A stretch of 64,000 bases of DNA from Neoechinorhynchus agilis (lineage: Eukaryota; Acanthocephala): assembly GCA_051530055.1 (NCBI GenBank), contig CM121342.1:7316001-7380000 (forward strand), in the 5' to 3' direction. Positions 11,301 to 22,879 of this stretch are shown in pieces. The position numbers were made by a program, and so were the translations under genes. The notes under the pieces were generated by a model. That model saw only the letters and a list, made by a program, of their open reading frames with translations. It was not told where the DNA came from and did not search any database. Position 1 is the first letter of the stretch, and each line of letters starts with the position of its first letter.

Positions 11301-11790
11301 TCTAACTGGTATTATCTGCCGAATTCATCCTCTAAGCAGAGAATCGGTATGAAGTACTCGACCGTGTACCCATCGTTCCTGGGCCAAACGAGGACGGCGA
11401 ATGGCACACAGAAAAGCAGTTTAAGATGACTCCAGCCGATTGCTATTTTAATAGCGAATCGGCAGCTCAATATTACGCTGGCTTTTTTGGACATGGTGAT
11501 TCCATTCAAGATAGCGGAGTCTGCAAAATGTGGTCTTATTAATCCAATCGCAAATACCGATCGAACAATTTAACTCCGGTCGACTAGGGATCCAAAATAG
11601 TTTTCTCATGAACGCTTTGGACGAATCTACTACATTTTTCGTGCAGCAAAATATCGCTATCAAATACACAACCGGAAACCATTCTTTAAAAATATCTTAG
11701 CTGTGCCAATTCTAATCTCTACCAACAATCCGTCACAAAATGCCCTTTTATTTCTTTAAATCAATTCCTGGACATTCGCACTAATCTTCA
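11301..11790. other. Intergenic, nothing recognised
   Basis: Sequence between repeat D and the SLC22-like relic. Only short overlapping open frames of unconvincing composition. Confidence 0.4.
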
Positions 11791-11794
11791 TTTG

Positions 11795-13240
11795 TTATTC
11801 CCTGGAGCTCCGGATCCTATTAAACATTTCTCTTGCACATTGTCTTAGCCCCTTCATATCAGAAAGTTCTGCCATCGTATGGTATTTTGTCTCAGGTAAA
11901 AAGATTAGCAGGATGGCAACAAAAAGTGCAAAACCTCCAATCGAGAGCATAGTTACGAGTCTTTGAGAAGTCAGCTGATCTTTCAAGAAAGGACTAAAAG
12001 CCGTTATTATTCCAGCGACAAAAAAGCAAATCCAAATCGGAATTGTCTGTACTTCGTTGGAAATTAACTCCGTTCGAACATCCAAACGATATAAGAATTA
12101 GAGGCAGCAGACAACTTTGCGATGTGATTGAAGACATTCAAGGCTGCTTGATTGACTGAAGGAAGGACAGCAAATATTATAGATATGAGTACAAGCCAAT
12201 GATTGCTGAAAAGACATAGTCTTTCGTCCGAAGAATTTCATTGCGACGCGATATAAGACAATCTGTGGAATTTCAATAATTGCAGTGACGAAGAAATCGA
12301 GGTGGATGAAAATGCGGATGCAGATAGTGTAAATCCGAAATAACCAAAAAAGCCAATAAAATCAGGAGACATCCACAAAATAGCGAATATGGAAACACAA
12401 TTGACGAAAACATTATTCTTAAGTTTTTCTTTATCCGATTTGGCAGCGGGACACGATTTTCGGCCTCTGAATCATCAGCTATTAGTTCGATATTGTCGTC
12501 AAGTGAAAAGAACATTTGATCTTGTTGTTTGGTTGAATTCATTTTGTATGCTTCGGTGTTTCATTTACATCAGCTTGTCGTTAATGAATTGCAAGCCAAA
12601 ATAAACTTTCCCTCATAATCCAATAATAGAGTACAGTGATTGCGACTGGAAGATAAACTGTCAAATAAAGATTCCGCCATCCTCTAACAAAATAAGCGAC
12701 TAAATCCAACATCAACATTCCTATACCCCAAATGAAATTAGCCATTATGCACGGGGTGCCTCGGTATTGCGCTGCAAAGACTTTAATCCTGAGGATACAA
12801 CAAGAAAGTTCACCAATCAGCCAGCAAATTCCAGATAAAAACGGAATACTATAAATAAATATCAAGATGATTCCGATCAATAAGAAAGATATAATGATTT
12901 TAACTGAACGGGTGCATCCGATTTAGATGGTATTTGAAAGTGCACAGCCGATTCCGAATATGATATTGATCCAAGCCCCGAGAAGAGCAATTGGTTTCTT
13001 ACCAAAGTTGTCGCCAAACATTGATAAAACGGCTGCTCCAATTACTGATCCTATAAAAAAGGCTGGCTGTGGAATATCCTTTAGGTATTCCCAATCGCAG
13101 TATAGATCAAAAGTGAATACCAGCGATCTGTCGTCGGGAAGCGGGTGGATGTAGCCGTTAGGACTGGGTATTGTTTTATTTGACAGTGAATTATAATTCT
13201 CAAACTTTCCATCTACATTAATTGAAATCGCGTCGCTCAT
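11795..13240 (-). pseudogene. SLC22-type organic ion transporter relic
   Basis: Major facilitator superfamily carrier of the SLC22 (OCT/OAT) group, which moves organic cations, anions or carnitine across the plasma membrane. Pieces in order on the minus strand: FTFDLYCDWEYLKDI and IGAAVLSMFGDNFGKK (13240-12923; loop 2-3 signature), FVRGWRNLYLTVYLP and MRESLFWLAIH (12880-12581; counterpart of the ESPRWL motif), a TM7 region (12542-12330), TAIIEIPQIVLYRVAMKFFG (about 12280) and LDVRTELISNEVQ with FLPETKYHTM (12085-11795; TM11-12 and C-terminus). Homology continues across an in-frame TAA near 12917 and several frame changes (near 12570, 12330, 12080). Order is complete but the gene looks dead, or the assembly has indels. 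Substrate cannot be inferred. Confidence 0.75.
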
Positions 13241-13267
13241 CGGCCATCAAATTAATCTAAAAATGTC

Positions 13268-13921
13268 TATTCTACTTATATTTTTGGAAATAGTAACGCT
13301 AAAGCTTTGAATATTTTATTTTTTGAATCTCTATCATTCAAAGCCTTGTGTTCATTTTCTTCAATTCTTTTACTTTTCGCCTCAATTCTCGTTCTTATAC
13401 AACTCAAATCCTCCATTAGTAAGGAACATTTATGTTCCGGCATTTGATATAAAACCTAACCAATGAATTTCCTTTCGCTGTTTCGTGATTACATTAAGTG
13501 CCATTAAAACATTTATGGCATCATAGACGTATCTTCTTATAATCTGCCACCTTTTCAGCTATTCTCAAATCCACACCATGGAAAATCCCCTGATTTTCTG
13601 GATCGCAGTAGATTCCAACAAGTTCATCGGCGACTTCACTGTATGTTGTATTGCGTGGTGCTGAACATGCGTAGGCCGAATGTTTTTTCCCGTGATTTTC
13701 CAAGGTTCATCGCTGGATTCTGTTCTCGAGTGGAAATGACTGCTGATTCGGTTGAAGATAAAATGATTAAACGTTGTACTGAACGTGGCTTTTGATCGAG
13801 GCTGAGCCTTAGAGTAATAACCGATCATCGATGAGTACGAGTCTATTTCAGGATTGTGGCTCATTTGATCACTGAACGATGGTGAACAGTTCATGTTGTG
13901 GTATGGCGGTACGTTTTCCAT
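13268..13921 (-). pseudogene. Transcription factor DP (E2F partner) relic
   Basis: DP proteins dimerise with E2F to control cell-cycle genes. On the minus strand, TTYSEVADELVG (about 13640) and KKIR followed in the next frame by [20 protein letters not shown] and IHWLGF (about 13530-13450) match the DP winged-helix signature (SYNEVADELV, then RRRVYDALNVLMAMNII). A further frame holds an acidic/basic coiled segment (IRTRIEAKSKRIEENEHKA, about 13400), matching the start of the DP dimerisation region. The insert between VADELV and the recognition helix is of normal length. At least two single-base frame changes separate the pieces (near 13527 and 13445), and the conserved C-terminal half is absent. 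It is a truncated, frame-broken copy. The upstream 13921-13700 frame (His/Ser-rich) may be its N-terminus but is unrecognisable. Confidence 0.7.
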
Positions 13922-14492
13922 TGTGCTTAAATACTTGGATTTGAAGATTCGAATCAGTGAAAGGAAATGCTGAGATCGTGAAAATAAAGATGGCTGAGTT
14001 AGGTGAGGATGCCTTTCAATAGTAAAAGAATGAAAACTTACATTGAAATCATTTCTGCTTCGCAGGATAAAAGCTGCTTTGTACTAAATCGGGCTTATCG
14101 ACTAGATGCCGTAGCTAGTGCTGATCTTTTTACATTTTTAATTTTTTTATCCTTTTTTGCTTAGCGAAAAAATGTTGAAATTAGTCCATTGACAACATTT
14201 AATTGTTAGATGAGAAGCGATTTCCGTATCGATAACATTTTGTTAAACATATTCAATCTTTTGAGACATCAAATCATTCACACAACCTCTCAGGATCCCT
14301 GAGATACCGTTTTGGTGTAACGGTCGAAAGGACGGATGAAGCATTCCTTCTCGTTTTCAGAGCAGAATTTTGTAATGTTTGCACATTTGAAAGACGCCAA
14401 TTGAGGTCGAATTGACATCGTTCAATTTCGGTGCAGTAAAGCTAAAACCATACTTTAGAATTTTCTTCAAAGTGCAAGAGAACGAATCAAAA

Positions 14493-16422
14493 ATGGCGAT
14501 CAAGCGAACATCAAATTCTAAGGATAAGTCACTCGCCCAAATTTGTGATGAATTGAGAGATAATCTCGACGATGATTCTTGTACAATCAACCAATCTTTG
14601 GCCAAACGCAACCTGCGAGAATTGTTAACGCGATCGATTACAGCCGAAGAAATCTTAAACTTTCGGATGCTTGAGATGGTAGACGAAATGGCCCTAGACA
14701 AAGATTGCAAAAGTAAAAATTGGTTCCTAAGTAAATTAAAGAGCAAATTTAAAAGATTGTCGGTGAAAAATAGTGTCCAAGGATGAAAACGACGAAGACA
14801 TTGGTCAGTACGACCTCAACTCGAAAGCCAGCAAATAAAGATGAAGTAATGGCGAAAAAGAAGACGACAGATTCAAGCGATAAAGGACGAACAAATTATG
14901 AAATGGCAACGTCCCAATCATTAAATATGCTAATTAAAAAGTTAAAATTGGATTGGACCCACAGTTTAAGGTTACAAACAAGAGCTTAGTAACCAGTGTC
15001 TTTTCTGAGATTCTCAAACAAGAAATGACCATCTCTCAGATTGGTAAATCCGGCCTAATAAAGATTCTCCACCAAATGAATCAAAACAAAGAAAACGGAG
15101 AACTTGACCATTTGATTAAAGAAGTAGCAGCAAAAATTAAAGTAGTGCTTGGCATGGAAAAAGGTAAAAATGCCAATGATAAATCTCATAGGATGTCCGG
15201 TATCCACTCAAAGTTCGATGCTGAGATTGAAGAGCAGTGTCCGATAGAAACGAAATCTAAATCCAGTTTTGAAGACACGAGCTGTAAAGAAATTTCAAGA
15301 AAGAGGCTGTCATCAACCATTCAAGGTGAAGAGAAAACAAAAATTCAGCGGGCAGATTCAACACATCTCCGTCAAAGAATCTTGATGGCTATGAACTCTG
15401 AGCACAAAATTGTGAATTCTGATTTATTAAGGAGCATCGTTGATGAAATTCTGAAAGGCGAAGTTAGCCTGAGTGAAATTCGTCAATCCGGATTGATAAA
15501 TGTCCTTGGAGAGATGCTCGACAACAAGGATAATGCTCCACTCAAGAAACTCTTAATCCAAGTTGCTATGAAGGTCAAGGAGGCTTTCAATCAAAAACGA
15601 TCGAAAGAAGAAAGAGCCACCTAACCCAAATTAAATTAACCAGTTGAAGTAGAAGCCGAATTATCAGATATTGATTCTAGTGATCGGGATTCTAACGCAA
15701 TTTCGGACAAGAGAACAGAATCGCCGAAGAGAATTAATAGCGATGAAGAAATAGAAACGGGACTTCACAATGTCGAAAAGGTTCAGAGTCAACAGATTTC
15801 AGAATCCAAACAATTGATGCCGTCTTCTCGTTTAACCAAGAAGATTAAATTACTAAAGTTTTCATTGGATTCGCAATACGCAACCAAAAGCCTAGAACTG
15901 GTGGACGATGTCCTTTCCGAGATTTCAGAATTAGAGATGACCGCGGATGAAATCAAAGATTCCGATCTTATAACTATTCTCCATAAGATGGCCAGCAACG
16001 AGGAAAACGAACCGTTAATCGACATTATCGATAAAATCGGAAAAAATATCGTGGGAATCTATAATCGGCAACCTACGGAAATGTCCAATATTTCGATCGA
16101 AAATAAATCAGGGTCACAATTGAAGGACAAATCACTGAATGAATCGATTTCAAAAAGAAAATCAAAGCCTTCAAATGAAATGAACTTGAGCATCAAGGAA
16201 CTCTGCGATCGTTTAAAAAGCATCTTGGACGCGAAGTTCACAGTTCGGAACCACGCGATGCTAAAGCGGATACTCAGCGCGATGATTAAACGTGAAATAG
16301 CGCTGAGTGAAATTCGGAATAACAATTTGGTGAACATCCTAAGTCAAGTTCGTTCGAATCATTTAAATATTCGGCACAAGGGACTGCTTGAAAAATTGCT
16401 GAAGAAAATAAATGGCGGCTGA
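14493..16422 (+). pseudogene. Tandem helical-repeat protein resembling TFIIS-N / LEDGF IBD domains (frame-broken)
   Basis: About five repeats of 70-75 residues: 14529-14772, 14914-15162, 15370-15600, 15841-16070 and 16189-16420. Each follows the same scheme: L-R-x-L...V-x-N-x-x-LL...IL-x-E-I-L-x-x-E-V/I-S/T-L-S-E-I-R-x-S-G-L-I-x-I-L-x-x-M...PL-x-x-LI-x-x-V-x-x-K-I. Clear examples are EILKGEVSLSEIRQSGLINV and AMIKREIALSEIRNNNLVNI. Spacing of the four amphipathic helices, and the T/S-L-x-x-I-x-x-S-G-L-I turn, resemble the TFIIS N-terminal domain and the LEDGF/PSIP1 integrase-binding domain, which dock linear peptides of chromatin factors. This is fold-level inference. Linkers are Ser/Lys/Glu-rich. 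Start: ATG at 14493. Breaks: frame change near 14775, one-base shift near 14953, stops at 15622 and 15637 before the last two repeats, with no clean intron to bridge them. Confidence 0.55.
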
Positions 16423-16424
16423 TA

Positions 16425-17640
16425 TTATCAATCATCACTGATTTTACCCATGTTTAAGAGACGATTTACCTAGGATAAAATATTATTTATGATATTCAAG
16501 GAGCTTTTAGTCGTAGTCGCAACTATCTATGCATTCTCATAATTTAAAAATATAATTTTTCACATCCATAATGTATATTTTTTCGACGCTGCTTGTCAGT
16601 TATTAGCTTGCAAATATAATTGGGGAAGACATCATCGAAGATATTTGTAGCTAAAAACAATATCGCATGAAAATGAAAGCTCTCAAAATTCTCAGGATTC
16701 ATAGTTATCCATCGGCAACTTTTTGTGAGTCTGAAATCAAATTACAAAGTAACAAATCACTCTATGACCAAAAATGTTTTTAAGATATTCTAAATGAAAA
16801 AATGCCTGAGTGAATTTCAATAAGCCGAATCTATTAACGCCTTGGCTGATAGCACTTAAATAAATAAGTTTGAAATGTCAAAGTTGAATGAATGTTCAAA
16901 AAAAATTTTAGGAAAAAAGATTTATTCAAACTTAAAAGGCAAAGAACACGTCATTTGCAAAATGTTGATAATTGAGGTACCGGGGACAATGATTGGAACT
17001 ATTGTTTAATTCTTCACCGGGTAAATGATTTTTTATTATAGATGTTTCGAACCTCGCCAGGTTCATCTTCTTTAATAAAAAATCATTTACCGGATGAAGA
17101 GCTTAACAATAATACGTATTTTGCGATTTAAGTTCAACATTTATAAAATTTCACAGATTGTATTTGATATCAATACGATAGATTTGTGTAATTTCTTTCA
17201 AATAACAAAAATAATTTGAAGGAAAATGACAGAAAATAATGAAAGTACGAATTTTGATATTACTAGAAAGTACTGAATATTTTTGCGGAAATAAAAAGGA
17301 TTTCTTGGAAACATTTTTATAAGCATCACTGATTTTGAAAATAGAAATAAAGTCTTATTATTAAGTTCAATAAACGCATCGACAGCCGTAAAGAGAAAAC
17401 ACTCCCGCTTTAGACTTTTAAGTAAAGAAATTAATCGACTGATTGAATCTGCTTGAAAGAATATTGACGAAAAATAAATCACCGTTAGAGCAATAAGTTG
17501 ATAGACGAGATTAAAATTTGTGAACTTTAAAAAGCTTAAATAATTTAATTTCTTTCAAATTAAAAAGAGAAAAAAGAGCTAGACCTTTATGGTTTTCGTA
17601 TAGCGGATGTTATATGGCTCAAACGCTTAATCATTCCCTT
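16425..17640. other. AT-rich spacer with one hairpin element
   Basis: No gene recognised. At about 17018-17092 there is a hairpin with a 20-bp stem (GGTAAATGATTTTTTATTA on the left, its complement on the right) and a loop holding CGAACCTCGCC. The ends resemble the hairpin monomers at 53.4-54.8 kb (GGTAAAGA..TTATTAAAAAA). Confidence 0.5.
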
Positions 17641-17645
17641 CAGGT

Positions 17646-18700
17646 ATGAATAAAGGTTCTATTCGGCGAGTCCGGTGTTCCAGTGTTGACCATTTTTGTT
17701 CCTGGACTGCCCTGGAGATGCATCGCATTTTTTCTACACACAATGCCAAAAAAAGAATTTTACCGAGATATTTAGACGACTTGCTACTGTCCTATAGGAG
17801 ACGCTTTGAAGTGGATAAAATGGAACAGAGGCTTAATACTATGGATACAACCGAGCGATTAAATGTGACGATTGACGACCCGGTGGATTATTTTCCCTTG
17901 TCATCAGCTTACCATTCAAGGATAGCCACATAGCCTTGCAAGAAAGCCATAATCATGCATCGGGATTCTCACAATCCTCTTGGGCGATGAAGCAAGCGAT
18001 CTGTACTGCGATGGAGAAGACTGCAAGGATTTGCTCATCTTAACCGGAGGCTAAAAGGATCGCCAATAAAGGTTTCGAACAGAATGTTCGGTTAAGACGA
18101 ATATTGGGATCGGGAAATTAAGGGGCTTCCGAGCTGAAACGGTTGACGGACGTTCGAATAAGAAGGAAATCAAATAGCGACTCCTTGCCGATCCTCATGA
18201 TCCCATTTGCTAGAGAGAAATTCACGAGCGACATCAAGAGGCTCTTAAAAAGGGGGCAGGATTAGAGGATCGATAAGTTAAGAGGAACTCTTCAACATTT
18301 CGCCGGATTCCAACTAAAAGAACCCATCACAAGGAAGTGCTACAGTTTTCGATATCGTTTCTAATGTAAAAGGATGCGGGCGACAAGACCAAAGTTTGAA
18401 TCATTGCGACAAAATCACTTTTCATGAGGTTTAATGTTGTCTACGGAACTTACTGTGTTCAATGCGAACAGAAACACATTCATGTCGTATACATTTTGAA
18501 CAGTCAAGAAACGAATTGAACCAAAACGCGGCCTCCATTGGTCAAACACCACTCAAAGTTCCACCACAAAATCCAATGCAAAAATGTGCAAAACAGTCCT
18601 CTGCGTTCATCTTTTTTCAATGAACAAACTGATGAAATCATGAAACGATTTGCTTTATGAGAGAACCGAAATTGATTGATAATTGATTCTCCCAATTACC
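17646..18700 (+). repeat. Repeat D, copy 2 (upstream flank of the orphan gene)
   Basis: Matches 10362-11300, and its last part also matches 40637-40915. It contains an open frame 17646-17933 (95 residues, no ATG-supported homology) with KRILPRYLDDLLLSYRRRF; I do not recognise it. In copies 2 and 3 the repeat leads into the orphan acidic-repeat gene, so it may be that gene's promoter/5' region or part of a larger mobile unit. Confidence 0.7.
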
Positions 18701-18798
18701 AGGTTAGTTGAGTCGCCGTAGCTCTTGGAATACAAAAAAATGTTATTGTTCCCAAATATCAACATTGGTAAATAGCACAAATTTGTTGGTTGTTTGAA

Positions 18799-20349
18799 AT
18801 GTGGGAATCACCCTTAAGGCGAATGTTCGACGTTGCTTTGGTTGTCATAGAAGCATTGAACACAGAGAAAAGATTGTTAGCAAATTTAGCGCTTTCAATT
18901 ACTGAAATAATGAACGTATTATTGAACTCTTTTGAAATTATGGATCGGATGGCAATATCTTCGGCGTCAATAATGATGCTTGCGATTGGCTTCATTATTG
19001 GGTCAGCGGTGAGTAGAAGATTGCAGCATGCAAAGGAACGGACAAAAAGTTCAATGGAAAAGGCGATTCAGACACAATTTGTTGAGGTGATCGAAGTAGC
19101 AGAACAGGAAACGGAAATGGCAGGAACGGACGGCTTTAATGAGATTATTAAGGAAATTGCGAAAAGATTTCGCAGCTACATGAAGAATTATGGGAAAGTA
19201 GATTTAAAAAAGACGATGGAAAATGGAATCCAACGAGATGGAATGAAGAGAAATGTGAAAGAGGAACTTTCAAATGAGATGATAAAGTTTGTAGAACGGT
19301 TCCCGGCGATACAATCAATGATGAGTTTCGAAGTTTATGAAAATGACAATGATAATGGAGAATCAGTGAATGAAGAAATGGAAATCGACGAGGAATTTGA
19401 AGAACCCGGAGACGTGGCCAGAGAATCAAGAAAAAGGAAGTCAGATAATGAAACTGAAATCGATTCGGAGAAAAAACGCAAAAGGTGTTTTAGAAGCGAT
19501 CAATGCGAATGGTCAATATTAGCAGCTGAAATGAAACAATTAATTGTTACAAACGAAGGCCAATTCTTAAATAATGCGCAGAGAATAGTTGAATTTGGAA
19601 ACAAAAATGAATGGAAAAATGGAAACATCCAAAAAGAAGTTAATATTGTCGAAGAAAAGAAATATGAACCCCAGAGGATAAAAGGAATCACAAAACAAAA
19701 CACAGCAACAGTTGAAAAACATAAATCGCTGAGAGTAAAGGAATTCCGTAAACGAACGGCAGGAAATATTAATGAAGAGAGTGCAGGGGATTGGTTAAGT
19801 TCACTCGAAGAACTTGCAACGCGAAAATTTGATCAAGAAGATTACCATAACCCAAGGAAAATTAGAAAACGAAGCTCGCCAATGGATGATAAAGATGATT
19901 GTGGAAATTCAATCGATGAAGCTAGAAAGCTGAAGGATCTCGAGGAAGACAGCGAACAATCCCAAGGATCGATTGACGGTCGGCAGCATAGCGCTTCAAC
20001 TGCCGATGAAGACGATAGAGATGGGTGGGGCCGTTCAATCGATCAGTTTGGAGAGCTGATTCATACCGAGAAAGACGGCGAACAACCACAAGGATCGATG
20101 GACGGTCGGCAGCAAGGCGCTTCAACTGCAAATGAAGATGATAACGATGGGTGGGGCCGTTCAATCGATCATTTGGGAAACCTGATAGATGTCGAGAAAG
20201 ACGGCAATGAATCACAGGCATCCAAGAACTCGCGGAAACGATGCGCTGAAACTATCGATGAAGACGATTGTGGAAGATCAATCGATCAATTTGGAGCGCT
20301 AGACCTTAACTCAAATAGGTTAAGAAAAATTCTAAAGCGAAGCTCTTGA
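18799..20349 (+). CDS. Orphan acidic repeat protein with one hydrophobic segment
   Basis: A single uninterrupted frame of 516 residues from the ATG at 18799; I recognise no family. Layout: a short N-terminal region; one strongly hydrophobic stretch at about residues 50-70 (SSASIMMLAIGFIIGSAVSR), long enough for a single membrane span; a mixed-charge middle with KK..KKRKRC, a possible nuclear signal (about residue 235); and a C-terminal array of about four units of 41-43 residues (about residues 365-500). The unit core is DEDDRDGWGRSIDQFGELI, followed by EKDGEQSQGS and DGRQ. The last unit is shortened and followed by RLRKILKRSS. Repeats at both DNA and protein level suggest recent expansion. 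Related copies lie at 40915-42823 (rearranged) and 44505-44763 (fragment). Reading frame is conserved between copies over long stretches, hinting at past selection. Function unknown. Confidence 0.65.
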   Translation: MWESPLRRMFDVALVVIEALNTEKRLLANLALSITEIMNVLLNSFEIMDRMAISSASIMMLAIGFIIGSAVSRRLQHAKERTKSSMEKAIQTQFVEVIEVAEQETEMAGTDGFNEIIKEIAKRFRSYMKNYGKVDLKKTMENGIQRDGMKRNVKEELSNEMIKFVERFPAIQSMMSFEVYENDNDNGESVNEEMEIDEEFEEPGDVARESRKRKSDNETEIDSEKKRKRCFRSDQCEWSILAAEMKQLIVTNEGQFLNNAQRIVEFGNKNEWKNGNIQKEVNIVEEKKYEPQRIKGITKQNTATVEKHKSLRVKEFRKRTAGNINEESAGDWLSSLEELATRKFDQEDYHNPRKIRKRSSPMDDKDDCGNSIDEARKLKDLEEDSEQSQGSIDGRQHSASTADEDDRDGWGRSIDQFGELIHTEKDGEQPQGSMDGRQQGASTANEDDNDGWGRSIDHLGNLIDVEKDGNESQASKNSRKRCAETIDEDDCGRSIDQFGALDLNSNRLRKILKRSS

Positions 20350-21240
20350 ACAGTATACAAGAAAAGCAACATAAAGTACTGATATTAAAGGGCTACTTTT
20401 ATTGGTGTCAAATAGATTGATCTAAGATGGTTAAAGTTGTCGAACGGAGAAATCTTCATCCATGGCATTATAAGACATTTAAAGGAGGCGCACAAAATTA
20501 GACAGTGAAGTTGAAGAAGGTAACTTTGTTTGTTTTGTGGATTTTTGAAGAGATTGAAATTCAAATCAAATTCTGGCGATTCTTCATACCTTTGCCGTAT
20601 AAAATGTTGAGATGTGCTATGCATTATCGATTTTTTCCATTGTCATTGTCGATTAGCGGTTCGGAAGGCATTTGATTAATTGGATTTTTGAAAGATCAAC
20701 AGTCTTTACTTGATTAAATTGGCGATGCAACCAGATTTTCTGCATAATTCTTTAAACTTCGGATGCAATGCAAAAATCTTAAAGGCGGTTCTATTACTTA
20801 TTTTTATTTACGTCGATTGTAGACAATGAACTAAACGTGGATTTTGATCTTCATTGAGAAATTATGAATGGATGTTTCTATGGAGCGATGGATTGAATAC
20901 GTGGAAATATCCATCAAATTATCTGCTGACAAATGATCACATTTTTTGATCGGAAATATCGCCCCCGTAATGACCACAATTTTCATTGCAAAATGCAATT
21001 TCCTTTCGTTATCCTGGACAACTGATGTCCAGAACTTCTGGGAAATTCACCGACGAGTCCCACCTTCCCTGGCGGTATCTGAGGATCCGGAGAAATTTAC
21101 AGACTCAAAAACGTGTGGTTCAGACTATGAAGTGATTTTGTGAGCTTTTCTTATAGAAGTCTATTTGCTGCGAGGCCCCACTTGCCTTGTGGGAGAAAAC
21201 CACCCCAAAATACAATTAAAATGTATTCTGTTAGCCACCC
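20350..21240 (+). repeat. Downstream flank of the orphan gene, duplicated at 42824-43240
   Basis: The first about 120 bp after the stop and 20910-21200 are nearly identical to 42824-43240; the stretch between (20475-20910) is missing from the other copy. The right part includes a SINE-like module with a conserved core (ACGAGTCCCACCTTCCCT, then GGCGG) at 21049-21100. No coding potential seen. Confidence 0.7.
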
Positions 21241-22875
21241 ACAAACGATAAATATTTCATAAATAAATCAATTGATTGATGTGACCTTGTCGTTTCCAAC
21301 TGTTCGAAAATTTGGCGGATTTTGTAGAATGATCAAAAACAAGGCGACACGCAAACAACTTTTTTGGCTGTCCCGGCTCGATTTATCATGCGTTTCCAAC
21401 CGTAGATTAAAGGAATGTTAAACGGATTGAATGGTCGTTCAATAGATCAATAACACCAGGTCGTCCGTCCGTACAGATCAAATCAATCAATGGAGCGCAT
21501 TTAAACTAGCAGATATGGTCGTTTGATTTTATTCTTGCTTCCGGAAACATCATTCTATGCCGGGCGCCTAATCGCTTCAATGCATCAACATAATCAAATC
21601 TCACTCTGGATGAAAAAAGCTCTGATCGATGCCTCGGTTGCGGCAACAAATTCTCGTTTGTTGGTCGGAAAGCGGAAACATAATTTCTTCTTTTTGCTTT
21701 TGAATAATGATTGAATCATTCGTATTCGATCGGAACCACGGAACACTCAAAACGGAGTTTCATTCTCAATGCTAACCAGCATCGTTGATCCATCAACCTC
21801 ATTCACAGTGGCATTTCTCCATTGATCCGGTTGATCAGCCATGAATTCTAATTTAGAACCAATTGTAACTGCGATCAGTAGACGATTTCTAGTGAAATAC
21901 AGACTAAGGAATATCTCGAATTCATCAGGTAGGCGCTATAAGTGAACCGGAATTCTCATTTTTCCACAGCACGTCCTAATCTGGGATACTGGACGTATTT
22001 GGTGAACCCATTAAGGAAAAAAAACCAAATATCGATAATTATTCTGGACGTTTGGGAGTTCCGCAATAACTCCATCGCCCATTTCATTGTATTCATTCGT
22101 TTGAACAAGACAACGAGTCTCATGACTGTGCTGAAGCCATGAATCTCTGATCAACTGCAATAAGAACATTACCCGAATATCACAATGCTTCTTGTAATTT
22201 GGAAGGATACTCAAGATCTGTGATCCCTTGAAACTGACGCTTTGATGACATCGCCTATTAAATATGAGATGAAGGGGTTTTTAGCGTTGGTGGAGAATAA
22301 GTGGCTATCTTCTGTAAATTGCATTCTAAGAAAAACAACCAATAAAAAGCGATCTCACTGAAACCAAAACAAAATAATTTTTCGTTAAAAAAATTTGTTA
22401 ATAAAATCCAAGTTCTACTTGATTAGTGAAATTCATTCCCTCAATTAAAACATAAAATTCTCCAAATTTCTAAGATAAGATATTGAAAAAAGGATCGCTT
22501 CGCTTAAATTGGAAAATGACTCATTTTCAATACAGGAAATAGTTTTTAAAATTTATCCAAAGATCAACATTTAGAAGTAAAAAATATTATTTCATACCAC
22601 AAAACGATTTTCTATTCAGAATTCTTAGCTTCCAAGTTCAAATTTTTTCGTTATTCAGGATAAATTAATACTTTTTTGGATCGTATTAATTTTTTCAAGT
22701 GTAAAATGTTTAAATTAGAGTCTTGTGATTTTTCTCTTTATCTTGATTCCGTTTCAGTAAAGTTAAGAGATTCGATATCTTCGATCGATATATCCAAGTC
22801 TTGTAAACATTTTCCATTGTCATTTTTTCGCAGAAGGATTTGAATTTTTAGTAGTGATCGGAAATGCAACAAAAT
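21241..22875. other. Spacer, possible unrecognised gene remnants
   Basis: No confident gene. On the minus strand about 21880-21760 a short frame (SKLEFMADQPDQWRNATV, then EVDGSTMLVSIENE) looks like part of a Tudor/MBT/agenet-type beta-barrel. It is too short and too interrupted to call. Confidence 0.3.
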
Positions 22876-22879
22876 CTTC

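Noticed and set aside
17646-17933. YLDD in the repeat D frame read as a reverse transcriptase motif C
   Set aside because: No other RT motif occurs around it and the frame is only 95 codons.
21750-22214. Possible MBT/agenet-type barrel on the minus strand
   Set aside because: Only about 35 residues look right, with stops on both sides and no conserved aromatic cage identifiable.
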